Positions 26,905 through 35,022 of a stretch of DNA of 64,000 bases are shown here, one piece after another (position 1 is the first letter of the stretch; the number at the start of each line of letters is the position of its first letter). The position numbers and the translations under genes were made by a program. The stretch comes from UBA4582 sp002389265 (GTDB lineage Bacteria > Pseudomonadota > Gammaproteobacteria > Pseudomonadales > Azotimanducaceae). Location: the NCBI GenBank assembly GCA_943788825.1, contig CALSRT010000002.1:992001-1056000 (forward strand), in the 5' to 3' direction. The notes under the pieces are model-generated. The model was not told the DNA's origin. It made no database searches and saw only the letters and a program-made list of their open reading frames with translations.

Positions 26905-27765
26905 TTAATTGGTTAATGTGTTGCCGGCCGCGGGCGTCGCCCCCAATGCTCGCTCTGGCGGCAGAACCCCAGCATTTATTTCAAGACCCGGGTCAGGGTC
27001 TGAATAGTAACCAAGTGCATAATTACCCATCGTATAGCCTAGTAATTCCTGCAAGGCTTGAGGTAGATGTCGGGCTATGTAGGGTGGGCAGGAAAGAAAC
27101 TGGTTCTCTTCCTGACGCAGCCAACCCAGACAATAGGTTAAATTAAGGCCCATGCGGATCTCTTGGCTACGGTTCTCGCCCCCTGAATGGATGACCGATC
27201 CAGAGTAGACCAGAACTGATCCCTGGCGCATTTCCGCCTGGCATTGGTCGTCTGCCGTGGCTTTTTGACCGTCTTGCCAGCGATGGCTGCCAGGGACGAC
27301 TCGAGTGGCACCATTTTCTGCGGTGAAGTCAGTTAAAGCCCAGATAGTATTGAATTGAGGTTCAATGCTGCGGGGTAGATGATTTCCCCAAGCGAGTCGG
27401 TCCCGGTGCAGTGGTTGCGCGCCTTCACCGGGACCAATAAAAATCGTCTGGGTCAGGTGTAGAATAATTTTTTCGGTAAAGGGCGCCAAAAAGGCTCGAG
27501 CGGCATCGAGGATAATGGGCTGTGTGATCAGATCTCGGCAGGCGGGGGAACGGGCAACCAGCGCTCCGGTGCGGCGTGTCTTGCGTCCCGAAAAATCGTC
27601 GCCGCCGAATCGAGTTTGCGCCACATAAGGCATAACTTCTTCAACGATTTGATCCCTCAGGGGTTGAGGCAGCAGGTCAGCGATGATGCAAGCACCGTCG
27701 CGATCGAGAACCTGTAACAACTGCGCTTGGCTAGCAGTTGCATCTAGTGTCTGTAGTTTCGGCAT
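26905..27765 (-). CDS. phytanoyl-CoA dioxygenase (PhyH) family protein
   Basis: A 286-residue Fe(II)/2-oxoglutarate-dependent oxygenase. The iron ligands fit His120 and Asp122 in LHRDRLAWG and His193 in GSVIHSGGEN; a downstream Arg in EIRMGLNLTY would bind oxoglutarate. TRVVPGSHRW is typical of the PhyH family. Members hydroxylate many small molecules, and the substrate cannot be read here. The gene stands alone on the minus strand. Confidence 0.85.
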   Translation of the reverse strand: MPKLQTLDATASQAQLLQVLDRDGACIIADLLPQPLRDQIVEEVMPYVAQTRFGGDDFSGRKTRRTGALVARSPACRDLITQPIILDAARAFLAPFTEKIILHLTQTIFIGPGEGAQPLHRDRLAWGNHLPRSIEPQFNTIWALTDFTAENGATRVVPGSHRWQDGQKATADDQCQAEMRQGSVLVYSGSVIHSGGENRSQEIRMGLNLTYCLGWLRQEENQFLSCPPYIARHLPQALQELLGYTMGNYALGYYSDPDPGLEINAGVLPPERALGATPAAGNTLTN

Positions 27766-28199
27766 CTGGAGTCTCCGCAGGATCGGTTAGTTATACCAGA
27801 CGGTTCAAGTCAGCGAAACAATGGAATATTTTCTTGGGTGTCGTGATGCAGTTGCCGTTGATTAAGAGCAAGGTAGATCTCAGCAGCAATACCGGAAGTG
27901 CCGAAGACCAGGCACATGACAACGATTGGATAGCTGCGGCGATGGTAGGATCGACGTCAGGTCATCATGCTCATTAGCGAGACGAGGCCAAGTGCCAAAA
28001 AGACACAATCAAGGCGGTATTGAAGGCGTGCTGCGGGATGGGCCATAGGTCTTGGTCAGCGATTCATATTTTTTGCTGTCGGCAACACAGGTCCCAAAAA
28101 TACAGGTCTAGAAATGCTCGATCAGCAATACGCCAAATACCGAGCTCAGCATCAAGCTCAGTTTTTTGAGAGAAATGGCCTCTACGCTGGGGTGACGCG
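27766..28199 (-). pseudogene. spacer with a possible decayed membrane-protein gene
   Basis: No intact gene. One minus-strand frame reads RLDCVFLALGLVSLMSMMT, then a TGA, then continues in frame as SYPIVVMCLVFGTSGIAAEI to a stop near 27810. A second frame nearer 28160 reads KKLSLMLSSVFGVLL before a TAG. Together they look like membrane or signal segments broken by stops. The parent family was not recognised, so this may also be chance. Confidence 0.25.
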
Positions 28200-29504
28200 T
28201 CAGGCCGAGGTGATACCTAAGTCGCCAGCATCCTTGAAGAAGCTCGTCAGCACCTGATACAAATGGTGGGCATCGTCGCTACCGGCCAGTTCCCGTATAG
28301 AGTGCATGGCGAAGGTGGGGACGCCAACATCCAGGGTCTTGATGCCGAGTTCTTTAGCTGTCACGGGGCCGATGGTGCTACCACAGGCCATATCTGTGCG
28401 CGTGACAAAGGTCTGGTGGGGTACCTTTAACCGGTCGCACAGAGCGGTGAAGTAGGCTGCAGTAACACTATTGGTCGCATATCGCTGGTTGGCATTGACC
28501 TTGATGACCGGGCCTTGGTTCAGAATAGGACCATGGTTGCCATCATGTTTGTTCGCGTAGTTAGGATGCACGCCGTGGGCGTTGTCGGCCGAGATCAACA
28601 GCGATCGGTTGATTGCTCGTTGGCGATCAATGGTATCGGGAATTATTCGCGTCAGAACATCTTTTAGGAACGTGCCTTGAGCGCCCTCTGCAGAAACACT
28701 ACCGACCTCCTCATGATCACTGCATACCACAAGACTGGTGAGGGCTTGGTCAGCTTCAAGCAAACTCTGGATGGCGGTAAAGCAGCTCAATAAGTTGTCG
28801 AGCCGAGCGCTAGCGATAAACTCCTTATTGAAGCCAGTTTGGGCCGCGCCTTGAGTATCGAAGAAACACAGTTCATGGCTGAGTACCCTTTGCACCTTGG
28901 TGCCTTTATGTTCGGTTTTGATCTGTTTGACCAGCAAGTCATTGAGTGTTTGCTGTTCACCGGCCTGCATAAGCAATGGTGGAATGTCCGTTTGCGAGTT
29001 AATTTTACGTTCGCTGTTGGCTTCCCGATCAAGATGAATAGCGAGGCTGGGTATGGTGCCGATCGGCCGTTTGAAATTGATGTTGACGTTGGCTAGTTTG
29101 TCATTAGTGGCTTGATAGGTCACTCGCCCAGCCAGTGACAAATCACGGTCAAACCAGGGATTGAGCAGCACTCCACCATAGACTTCAACGCCGATGTTCA
29201 GATAACCATTCAGGTAGTTCTCTGGCTTGGGTTTAACCTTCAGGCAGGGGCTGTCGGTATGCGCGCCAACGATGCGTAAGCCACTGCTGACGGGATCTTT
29301 GGAGCCGAGGACGAACGCAATCAGCGATGATTCATTGCGAGTCACGACATACTTGCCCGGTGTTAATGGCCAGTCATCCCGCTCGTTAAGTAGGTCGAAA
29401 CCTTGGCTTTGGAGTATGTTAAGCATGCTGCTCACCGCATGAAACGGGGTTGGAGACTGATCGAGATAGCCCATGAGGGCGGTGTTAAAGGAATCTTTGG
29501 TCAT
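28200..29504 (-). CDS. apeB: M18-family aminopeptidase
   Basis: The 434-residue zinc aminopeptidase removes acidic or other N-terminal residues from peptides in the cytoplasm. The metal site includes His82 and Asp84 in GAHTDSPCLKVKP, the Glu pair in CSDHEEVGS, and SADNAHGVHPNY. Length and motif order match bacterial M18 proteins. The gene name is by family resemblance. The following minus-strand sequence is the decayed spacer, so it is probably transcribed alone. Confidence 0.92.
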   Translation of the reverse strand: MTKDSFNTALMGYLDQSPTPFHAVSSMLNILQSQGFDLLNERDDWPLTPGKYVVTRNESSLIAFVLGSKDPVSSGLRIVGAHTDSPCLKVKPKPENYLNGYLNIGVEVYGGVLLNPWFDRDLSLAGRVTYQATNDKLANVNINFKRPIGTIPSLAIHLDREANSERKINSQTDIPPLLMQAGEQQTLNDLLVKQIKTEHKGTKVQRVLSHELCFFDTQGAAQTGFNKEFIASARLDNLLSCFTAIQSLLEADQALTSLVVCSDHEEVGSVSAEGAQGTFLKDVLTRIIPDTIDRQRAINRSLLISADNAHGVHPNYANKHDGNHGPILNQGPVIKVNANQRYATNSVTAAYFTALCDRLKVPHQTFVTRTDMACGSTIGPVTAKELGIKTLDVGVPTFAMHSIRELAGSDDAHHLYQVLTSFFKDAGDLGITSA

Positions 29505-29633
29505 AATATTCAGGGCTCGTTCTGAGAAGACATAGGTCGAACTGCGAAAGGAATTCTAGCAAAAAAATCGGTGACAAGCTGTTATTAGGCGCGAGGGCGG
29601 TTTGGCGCGTCTCGATGGGGTTCGCCGATCCTG

Positions 29634-29662
29634 TTGATTTATTCATGGTAGGACAATAAACT
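29634..29662 (+). promoter_or_regulatory. candidate promoter of the SAM-II leader
   Basis: TTGATT (29634-29639) and TAAACT (29657-29662) are 17 bases apart and would start transcription about 25 bases ahead of the riboswitch. The -10 box matches four of six consensus bases. Confidence 0.45.
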
Positions 29663-29694
29663 GCGGCGAGCCTTCGGAGTAGTGACAGAAGGCC

Positions 29695-29750
29695 AGCGCC
29701 GATTTGAGAATCAGCTTGCGGGCGCGGTATAAATGCAGCTAAAGCGGGAA
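29695..29750 (+). promoter_or_regulatory. SAM-II riboswitch aptamer
   Basis: P1 pairs GCGCC (29696-29700) with GGCGC (29721-29725). The loop begins GATTTGA and ends TTGC, and the 3' conserved strand reads TATAAATGCAGCTAAAGCGGG. These are the hallmark segments of the SAM-II (SAM_alpha) aptamer, whose known examples read GATTT-A, TTGC and ATAAATG-AGCTAAA--GGG in the same order. SAM-II elements bind S-adenosylmethionine through a pseudoknot and repress methionine synthesis genes. The element precedes a cystathionine gamma-synthase-like gene, the expected type of target. Confidence 0.88.
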
Positions 29751-29807
29751 GCGTAAACCTGCTTTAGCTGCCTGGTAATGGCGGCCCATCGAGGCAGGTT
29801 TTTTTTT
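29735..29807 (+). terminator. antiterminator/terminator expression platform of the SAM-II switch
   Basis: GCAGCTAAAGC (29735-29745), part of the aptamer, is perfectly complementary to GCTTTAGCTGC (29761-29771). A competing intrinsic terminator pairs CTGCCT (29768-29773) with AGGCAG (29792-29797), has an inner ATGG/CCAT helix (29778-29781 with 29786-29789), and ends in nine T (29799-29807). The two helices share CTGC at 29768-29771 and cannot coexist. SAM binding would hold GCAGCTAAA in the pseudoknot, free the terminator and stop transcription. Confidence 0.82.
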
Positions 29808-29866
29808 GCCTGCATATTGACGCGCTGCTGGCCGTTCGGTAATCGTTTGATGGAGAGGAAAAGGCA

Positions 29867-31114
29867 ATGACTGATTCAGACACGACGGGTGAGTCTGGGT
29901 TCACATCCCGGGTTGTCCATGCCGATCGGCGTGGCAAGATTGAGCACGGTTCCATTCACAAGCCAGTCCACACGGCGGTCACCTATGCCTATGATGATGC
30001 TCGAGATTTAGCCGCAGTTTTTCAGGGCAAGCAGGCAGGTTACACCTACGGACGGCAGGTGAACCCCACCGTCACAGCCCTTCAGGACAAAATCACTATC
30101 ATGGAACATGGGATTGCGACAGCGGCCTTTGCGACGGGGATGGCGGCTATCGGCACTACCCTGTTTTCGCTGCTGCGCCGTGGCGACCATATCATCTCCA
30201 GTGCATTTTTGTTTGGCAACACGAACAGCTTGTTGAATACATTTGCGGCGCAGGGTATTGAAGTCAGTTTTGTGGATGCTACCGATGCGGCTTTGGTCGC
30301 GGCAGCCATCCAGCCCAATACTCGCCTGGTATTTGTCGAAACCATTGCCAACCCCAGAACCCAAGTAGCCGATCTCGTTGGGATTGGTGATTTATGTGAG
30401 CAACACCAATTGATTTTTTGTGTGGATAATACGATGACCACGCCGTATCTGTTTCAACCACGATCGGTGAAAGCTAGTTTGGTGGTGAACTCTCTGACCA
30501 AGTACATTGGTGGCCACGGTAATGCGCTGGGCGGTGCAGTAACGGATACGGGCAATTTTGATTGGTCAAATTTTGATAATATCTATGACACCTACAAGGC
30601 CGGTCCTGCCAGTCACTGGGGGATCACGCAGATCAAGAAAAAGGGTTTGCGCGATTTTGGTGCGACACTTGGGCCTGAGGCGGCGCATCACTTGTCCGTA
30701 GGTTCTGAAACGCTGGCGCTGAGAATGGAGCGCGCCTGTACCACGTCAATGACTCTCACAGAATACCTGTCTCAGCATCCACGCGTGAAGCAGGTCTATT
30801 ATCCTGGGCTGACTGACCATCCGCAATCGGATCGTGCGGCGGCGCTATTTCGTCATCCAGGCGCGATATTCAGCGTTGAGTTGGTAGACGGGGTGGACTG
30901 TTTTGATTTTATTAACAAGCTGGATCTTGTGATCTGTGCGAGCAATCTCGGTGATACCCGGTCTCTGGCTATTCCAGTGGCGCATTCCATATTTCACGAG
31001 ATGGGGCCTGAGCGGCGTGCCTCGATGGGTATTGCCGATTCGTTAGTGAGATTTTCCATCGGTATCGAAGAACCTGAAGATTTATTAAACGACTTTGAGC
31101 AGGCGCTCGCTTAA
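29867..31114 (+). CDS. cystathionine gamma-synthase family PLP enzyme
   Basis: A 415-residue Cys/Met-metabolism PLP enzyme, of the type annotated as cystathionine gamma-synthase or O-acyl-homoserine sulfhydrylase. The PLP lysine is Lys212 in NSLTKYIGGHGN, Asp188 in CVDNTM contacts the ring, and Tyr/Arg in YTYGRQVNPT is a family motif. The SAM-II leader argues for a role in making methionine or its precursors rather than breaking them down. The exact reaction is not certain. A strong GGAGAGG lies ahead of the ATG. Confidence 0.85.
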   Translation: MTDSDTTGESGFTSRVVHADRRGKIEHGSIHKPVHTAVTYAYDDARDLAAVFQGKQAGYTYGRQVNPTVTALQDKITIMEHGIATAAFATGMAAIGTTLFSLLRRGDHIISSAFLFGNTNSLLNTFAAQGIEVSFVDATDAALVAAAIQPNTRLVFVETIANPRTQVADLVGIGDLCEQHQLIFCVDNTMTTPYLFQPRSVKASLVVNSLTKYIGGHGNALGGAVTDTGNFDWSNFDNIYDTYKAGPASHWGITQIKKKGLRDFGATLGPEAAHHLSVGSETLALRMERACTTSMTLTEYLSQHPRVKQVYYPGLTDHPQSDRAAALFRHPGAIFSVELVDGVDCFDFINKLDLVICASNLGDTRSLAIPVAHSIFHEMGPERRASMGIADSLVRFSIGIEEPEDLLNDFEQALA

Positions 31115-31223
31115 ACGTCTTTACTTTAAATTATTTTTCGCTGAGATTGTCTCGAGTGTTAAACTCTCGCAAATCAAAATTGATAGGGTCGGTTGATCCA
31201 ACACTAACTTTAAGGTGAAAAGC

Positions 31224-32132
31224 ATGTCGAACGCGGTTGTATCCACAAATCTGCCATTGGCAAATAAGCGTCAGGGTAAAGTCAGGGATTTGTATGATTT
31301 AGTCTTGCCTGATGGTGGTGAAGGCATTTTGATCATAGCCACAGATCGTATCAGCGTATTTGATGTTGTGTTGGCGAATGGCATACCCGACAAAGGCGTT
31401 ATGCTGACGAAGATATCGACTTTCTGGTTCAACTATTTTCAGGGTAAATTCAATCACCACTTGGTTTCCACCGATGCCAACGATATACCGGGCATCAGTG
31501 CGGCGGACAAAGCCATGCTTCAAGGTCGGATTATGATTTGCCGAAAATCGAAAGTGATCCCCATCGAATCGATTGTTCGGGGCTATCTGACCGGCAGTGG
31601 CTGGAAAGACTATCAAAAGTCGGGCAAGGTTTGCGGTATAGCACTGCCTGCCGGGATGCAAAATAGCTCGAAAATTGATCAGCCTATCTTTACGCCTTCG
31701 ACTAAGGCTGATGCTGGGCATGACGAAAACATCAGCTTTGAAGAAGCCTGCGATTTGGTCGGCACGGGTTTGATGGAGAAGGTGCGCGATGAGTCGTTGT
31801 TGATCTATACCACTGCTCGTGATTATGCCGCCGAGCGAGGAATTATTATCGCGGACACCAAGTTTGAATTTGGGCTGGAAGGTGATAGCAATGAGCCGGT
31901 ATTAATCGATGAGGTGCTGACCCCAGACAGTTCACGTTTCTGGCCAGCCGATGAATGGCAGGCAGGGCGCGAGCAAAATAGTTTCGATAAGCAATATGTG
32001 CGTAATTATACCCAGGAGTTAGTAGACCGAGGCGAGTGGGATAAAGAATACCCAGCGCCGGCACTGCCTGATGAGGTTATTGAAAATACCTTGGCACGTT
32101 ACCAGGAAGCCTATGACCGCCTAACCGCCTAA
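31224..32132 (+). CDS. purC: SAICAR synthetase
   Basis: PurC joins CAIR to aspartate using ATP in purine synthesis. The 302-residue protein is the longer form of the enzyme. Motifs: RQGKVRDLYDL near the start, ATDRISVFDV, SIVRGYLTGSGWKDY, and LIDEVLTPDSSRFWP. The ATG at 31224 follows AAGGTG by six bases; a GTG nine bases earlier overlaps that site and is rejected. It is convergent with msrA across a long hairpin. Confidence 0.95.
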   Translation: MSNAVVSTNLPLANKRQGKVRDLYDLVLPDGGEGILIIATDRISVFDVVLANGIPDKGVMLTKISTFWFNYFQGKFNHHLVSTDANDIPGISAADKAMLQGRIMICRKSKVIPIESIVRGYLTGSGWKDYQKSGKVCGIALPAGMQNSSKIDQPIFTPSTKADAGHDENISFEEACDLVGTGLMEKVRDESLLIYTTARDYAAERGIIIADTKFEFGLEGDSNEPVLIDEVLTPDSSRFWPADEWQAGREQNSFDKQYVRNYTQELVDRGEWDKEYPAPALPDEVIENTLARYQEAYDRLTA

Positions 32133-32139
32133 GGCTTGA

Positions 32140-32172
32140 GATTGCCCCGCCTGTTTGTCAGGCCGGGCAATC
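32140..32172. terminator. bidirectional hairpin between purC and msrA
   Basis: Fourteen-base arms (32140-32153 with 32159-32172) pair with one mismatch over the loop TTTGT. There is no T run on either side, so it may slow polymerase or protect 3' ends rather than act as a classical terminator. Confidence 0.6.
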
Positions 32173-32204
32173 GAGCAAATGGCAGTTAACCAGCAAGCGG
32201 GCTG

Positions 32205-32852
32205 TCAGGCGGTCTGCTTGCCACTATAGCAAACGCCCGTGCCGCCCAAGCCGCAGTAACCATTAGGCACCTTGGCGAGATACTGCTGATGGTAGTGCTC
32301 GGCGTAATAGAAGTCCCCCGCAGGTTGAATCTCTGTGGTAATTTCACCGTAACCCGATGCCATCAGACTTTCCTGGAAGATCTTTTCGCTCGCTTTGGCG
32401 GCAGCCAGTTGGCTGGCATCGAAGGTGTAGATGCCTGATCGATATTGGGTGCCCATATCGTTGCCTTGGCGCATGCCTTGGGTCGGGTTGTGGCTTTCCC
32501 AGAAGAGGGCGAGCAGGGCATCATAGCTGATGATTGCTGGGTCGAAGATCACGAGAACCACCTCATTGTGACCTGTCAGACCAGAGCAGACCTCCTCGTA
32601 ACTGGGATTGGGTGTGACCCCGCCGCTATAGCCTACAGCCGTGGAGACAACCCCGGTTGCTTCCCAAAAGCGTCTTTCAGCCCCCCAGAAGCAACCCATA
32701 CCGAACACAGCCTGCTGCAAGTGCGCAGCAAAGGGTGGCTGCAATGGTGCGCCGTTGACGAAATGCGCTGCTGGCACCGGCATTGAGTCGGTACGTCCGG
32801 GCAAGGCTTCGTCAGCGGTGGGCAGGACAGATTTTTTATTCAGTAAACCCAT
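32205..32852 (-). CDS. msrA: peptide methionine sulfoxide reductase A
   Basis: MsrA repairs S-methionine sulfoxide in proteins. The 215-residue enzyme has the catalytic Cys54 in FGMGCFWGAERRFW, and a C-terminal GYCGLGGTGVCYSG with resolving cysteines. GYSGG, NPSYEEVCSGLTGHNEVV and QYRSGIY are family segments. About 45 residues precede the core, as in longer MsrA forms. It is divergent from the patB-like gene, 78 bases away. Confidence 0.95.
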   Translation of the reverse strand: MGLLNKKSVLPTADEALPGRTDSMPVPAAHFVNGAPLQPPFAAHLQQAVFGMGCFWGAERRFWEATGVVSTAVGYSGGVTPNPSYEEVCSGLTGHNEVVLVIFDPAIISYDALLALFWESHNPTQGMRQGNDMGTQYRSGIYTFDASQLAAAKASEKIFQESLMASGYGEITTEIQPAGDFYYAEHYHQQYLAKVPNGYCGLGGTGVCYSGKQTA

Positions 32853-32930
32853 GTTATTTGCTCCAGGTAAGATCTCAATCAGTGTAAGTTACAGTTGTTA
32901 TACTCTCAAATCCAGATGTAGGTTCAGGCT

Positions 32931-34070
32931 ATGAAATTTGATTTTGATCGAGTGATCGACCGTAGTGCCAGCCACTGCACTAAGTTTGAAAAGTATGCGG
33001 GGCAGGATATCCTGCCGCTGTGGGTTGCCGACATGGATTTCCAGTCGCCGGTTGCAGTGATAGAAGCGCTGCAACGCCGGGTCGAGCATGGCGTGTTTGG
33101 ATATACGTTGCCGCCTCCGGCGCTGGTTGATGTCATTATTGAGCGCCTGCAACGCCTTTATCAATGGCGGGTTGAAGCGGAAGATATTTTTTTCATGCCC
33201 GGGGTGGTGTCTGGCCTGAATATGGCCTGTCGAGGCTTGCTGGAACAACACCAGGCGGCTATTACCGCGACACCCGTGTACTACCCATTTCTTGATGCGC
33301 CGTCTCTGCAACAGCGGCAATTGATCAGCTTGCCCGTAGACAAGCGCGCAGACGGTTTTCATTATCCCCTGGAGGCTCTGGCAGAACAGGCCGCGGGTAA
33401 TGCTGGACTGCTGATGCTGTGCCACCCGTTCAATCCGATCGGTCGGCTACTTGATCGGGCTGAGTTAACCGAGATCGCGGCTATCTGTGAGCGGGAGAAT
33501 TTATGGATCTGTTCTGATGAAGTGCATTGCGACCTGGTGTTTGATGGGCGTCAACATATTCCACTGGCGACGATCAGTCCGGCTGCGGCCATGCGCACTG
33601 TGACACTGATGGCGCCCAGTAAGACTTTCAACATTGCAGGGCTCGGCGGGAGCTTTGCCATTATTCAGAATCCTGAACTACGGGCACGATTTAAAGCGGC
33701 TGGAGAGGGCATTTTGCCCAACGTTAATTTGCTGGCCTATGAAGCCATGCTGGCGGCTTATCGAGATTCTGCAGACTGGCATGAGTCTTTAATGGCGTAT
33801 CTGCAGGGCAATCGAGACTATCTATATACAGCTTTGAATGCGTTGCCGGGTGTCACGATGCATAAAGTTGAGGCCACCTACCTCGCCTGGCTCGACATTT
33901 CGGCTCTGGGTTTGAATAACCCGCCCGGCTTCTTCGAATCCCACGGGTTGGGGATGTCGCCAGGCGCTCAGTTTGGTGACGGTGATTACATGCGGCTTAA
34001 TTTTGGTTGTCCTCGATCCGTATTGGAAGAAACAGTGGCGCGGTTTCGCCGAGCGCTTAAGGTCAGTTGA
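32931..34070 (+). CDS. patB: MalY/PatB-type C-S beta-lyase or aminotransferase
   Basis: The 379-residue fold-type I PLP enzyme matches the MalY/PatB group, which splits cystathionine, cysteine or related thioethers to give thiols. It starts FDFDRVIDRSASHCTKF and has LPLWVADMDF, with Lys231 in APSKTFNIAGLG and Asp196 in CSDEVHCDL. The usual CNPHNP segment is CHPFNP here, a small deviation. Neighbours msrA, the SAM-regulated PLP gene and metR suggest sulfur amino acid metabolism. The reaction is inferred from family. Confidence 0.85.
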   Translation: MKFDFDRVIDRSASHCTKFEKYAGQDILPLWVADMDFQSPVAVIEALQRRVEHGVFGYTLPPPALVDVIIERLQRLYQWRVEAEDIFFMPGVVSGLNMACRGLLEQHQAAITATPVYYPFLDAPSLQQRQLISLPVDKRADGFHYPLEALAEQAAGNAGLLMLCHPFNPIGRLLDRAELTEIAAICERENLWICSDEVHCDLVFDGRQHIPLATISPAAAMRTVTLMAPSKTFNIAGLGGSFAIIQNPELRARFKAAGEGILPNVNLLAYEAMLAAYRDSADWHESLMAYLQGNRDYLYTALNALPGVTMHKVEATYLAWLDISALGLNNPPGFFESHGLGMSPGAQFGDGDYMRLNFGCPRSVLEETVARFRRALKVS

Positions 34071-34198
34071 GAGTGGCACAGCAGGGCCTCTGTTATTCAC
34101 TATTAGCATGCTGTTAGTATACGATTGAAATTGATGCTGGGAGGCAGTTGCGTCCCGAAACTTACATGACCCGGTTAACTGGGTGAAAGGAGTTTTTT

Positions 34199-34972
34199 AT
34201 GCCAGAGTTCTGTAGTGTCGAGAAAGAAGGTCGGCTGACAATTGTTACCATTCAGCGACCCGAGGTGATGAATTCGCTCCATCCACCGGCTAACGCTGAG
34301 TTAGCTGAAGTTTTTGATGATTTTGCCAATGACCCTGAACAATGGGTTGCCATTATCACGGGTGCTGGTGATCGTGCGTTTAGTGCGGGCAATGATCTGA
34401 AGTATCAGGCGACGGGCGGTAAGATGTTCTCGCCGGCTTCTGGGTTTGCGGGTTTGACCTCCCGTTTCGATTGTTCGAAACCAATCATTGCGGCGGTGAA
34501 CGGCATCGCCATGGGCGGCGGTTTCGAGATTGCGCTTGCCTGTGATCTGATTATTGCTGCGGAGAATGCGATATTCGCTTTGCCAGAGCCCCGCGTGGGT
34601 CTGGCAGCGCTGGCCGGAGGTATTCACCGGTTGCCGAGAGAGATTGGTATGAAGCAGGCGATGGGGATGTTGCTTACCGGCCGCCGGGTGCCAGCAGCGG
34701 AAGGTAAGGTGCTGGGTTTTGTTAACGATGTCGTTCCTCAAGGCGAAGCTCTCAACGCGGCGAAGGCTTGGGCTGGTCTGATTCTTGAATGCGCGCCGCT
34801 GTCGGTGCGAGGCAGTAAGCAGGCAGCGATGCAGGGCATGGCCGCCGCAAGCCTGGAGGCAGCCATTAAAGGTCAATACGAGCAGATTCAAACCATGTAT
34901 GGCTCGGCAGATTTTGTCGAAGGCCCTAAGGCTTTTTCTGAGAAACGCCAGCCGAACTGGTCCGGTGCCTAA
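34199..34972 (+). CDS. enoyl-CoA hydratase/isomerase family protein
   Basis: The 257-residue crotonase-fold protein has oxyanion-hole segments FSAGNDLKYQA and GIAMGGGFEIALACDLIIA. An acidic residue lies in LPEPRVGLAAL (Glu130). The AGNDLK segment is reminiscent of carnitinyl-CoA dehydratase and other hydratases acting on functionalised acyl-CoA. The substrate is unknown. GGAG lies seven to eight bases before the ATG. There is no linked beta-oxidation gene. Confidence 0.88.
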   Translation: MPEFCSVEKEGRLTIVTIQRPEVMNSLHPPANAELAEVFDDFANDPEQWVAIITGAGDRAFSAGNDLKYQATGGKMFSPASGFAGLTSRFDCSKPIIAAVNGIAMGGGFEIALACDLIIAAENAIFALPEPRVGLAALAGGIHRLPREIGMKQAMGMLLTGRRVPAAEGKVLGFVNDVVPQGEALNAAKAWAGLILECAPLSVRGSKQAAMQGMAAASLEAAIKGQYEQIQTMYGSADFVEGPKAFSEKRQPNWSGA

Positions 34973-35022
34973 TAAAATTAAGTGAAACCTAAGGTCCATG
35001 CAGGACATTACTGAGAAATAAT

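Noticed and set aside
32140..32172. Long hairpin as a riboswitch or small RNA
   Set aside because: It sits between the stops of two convergent genes, the normal place for a shared 3' hairpin, and has no further structure.
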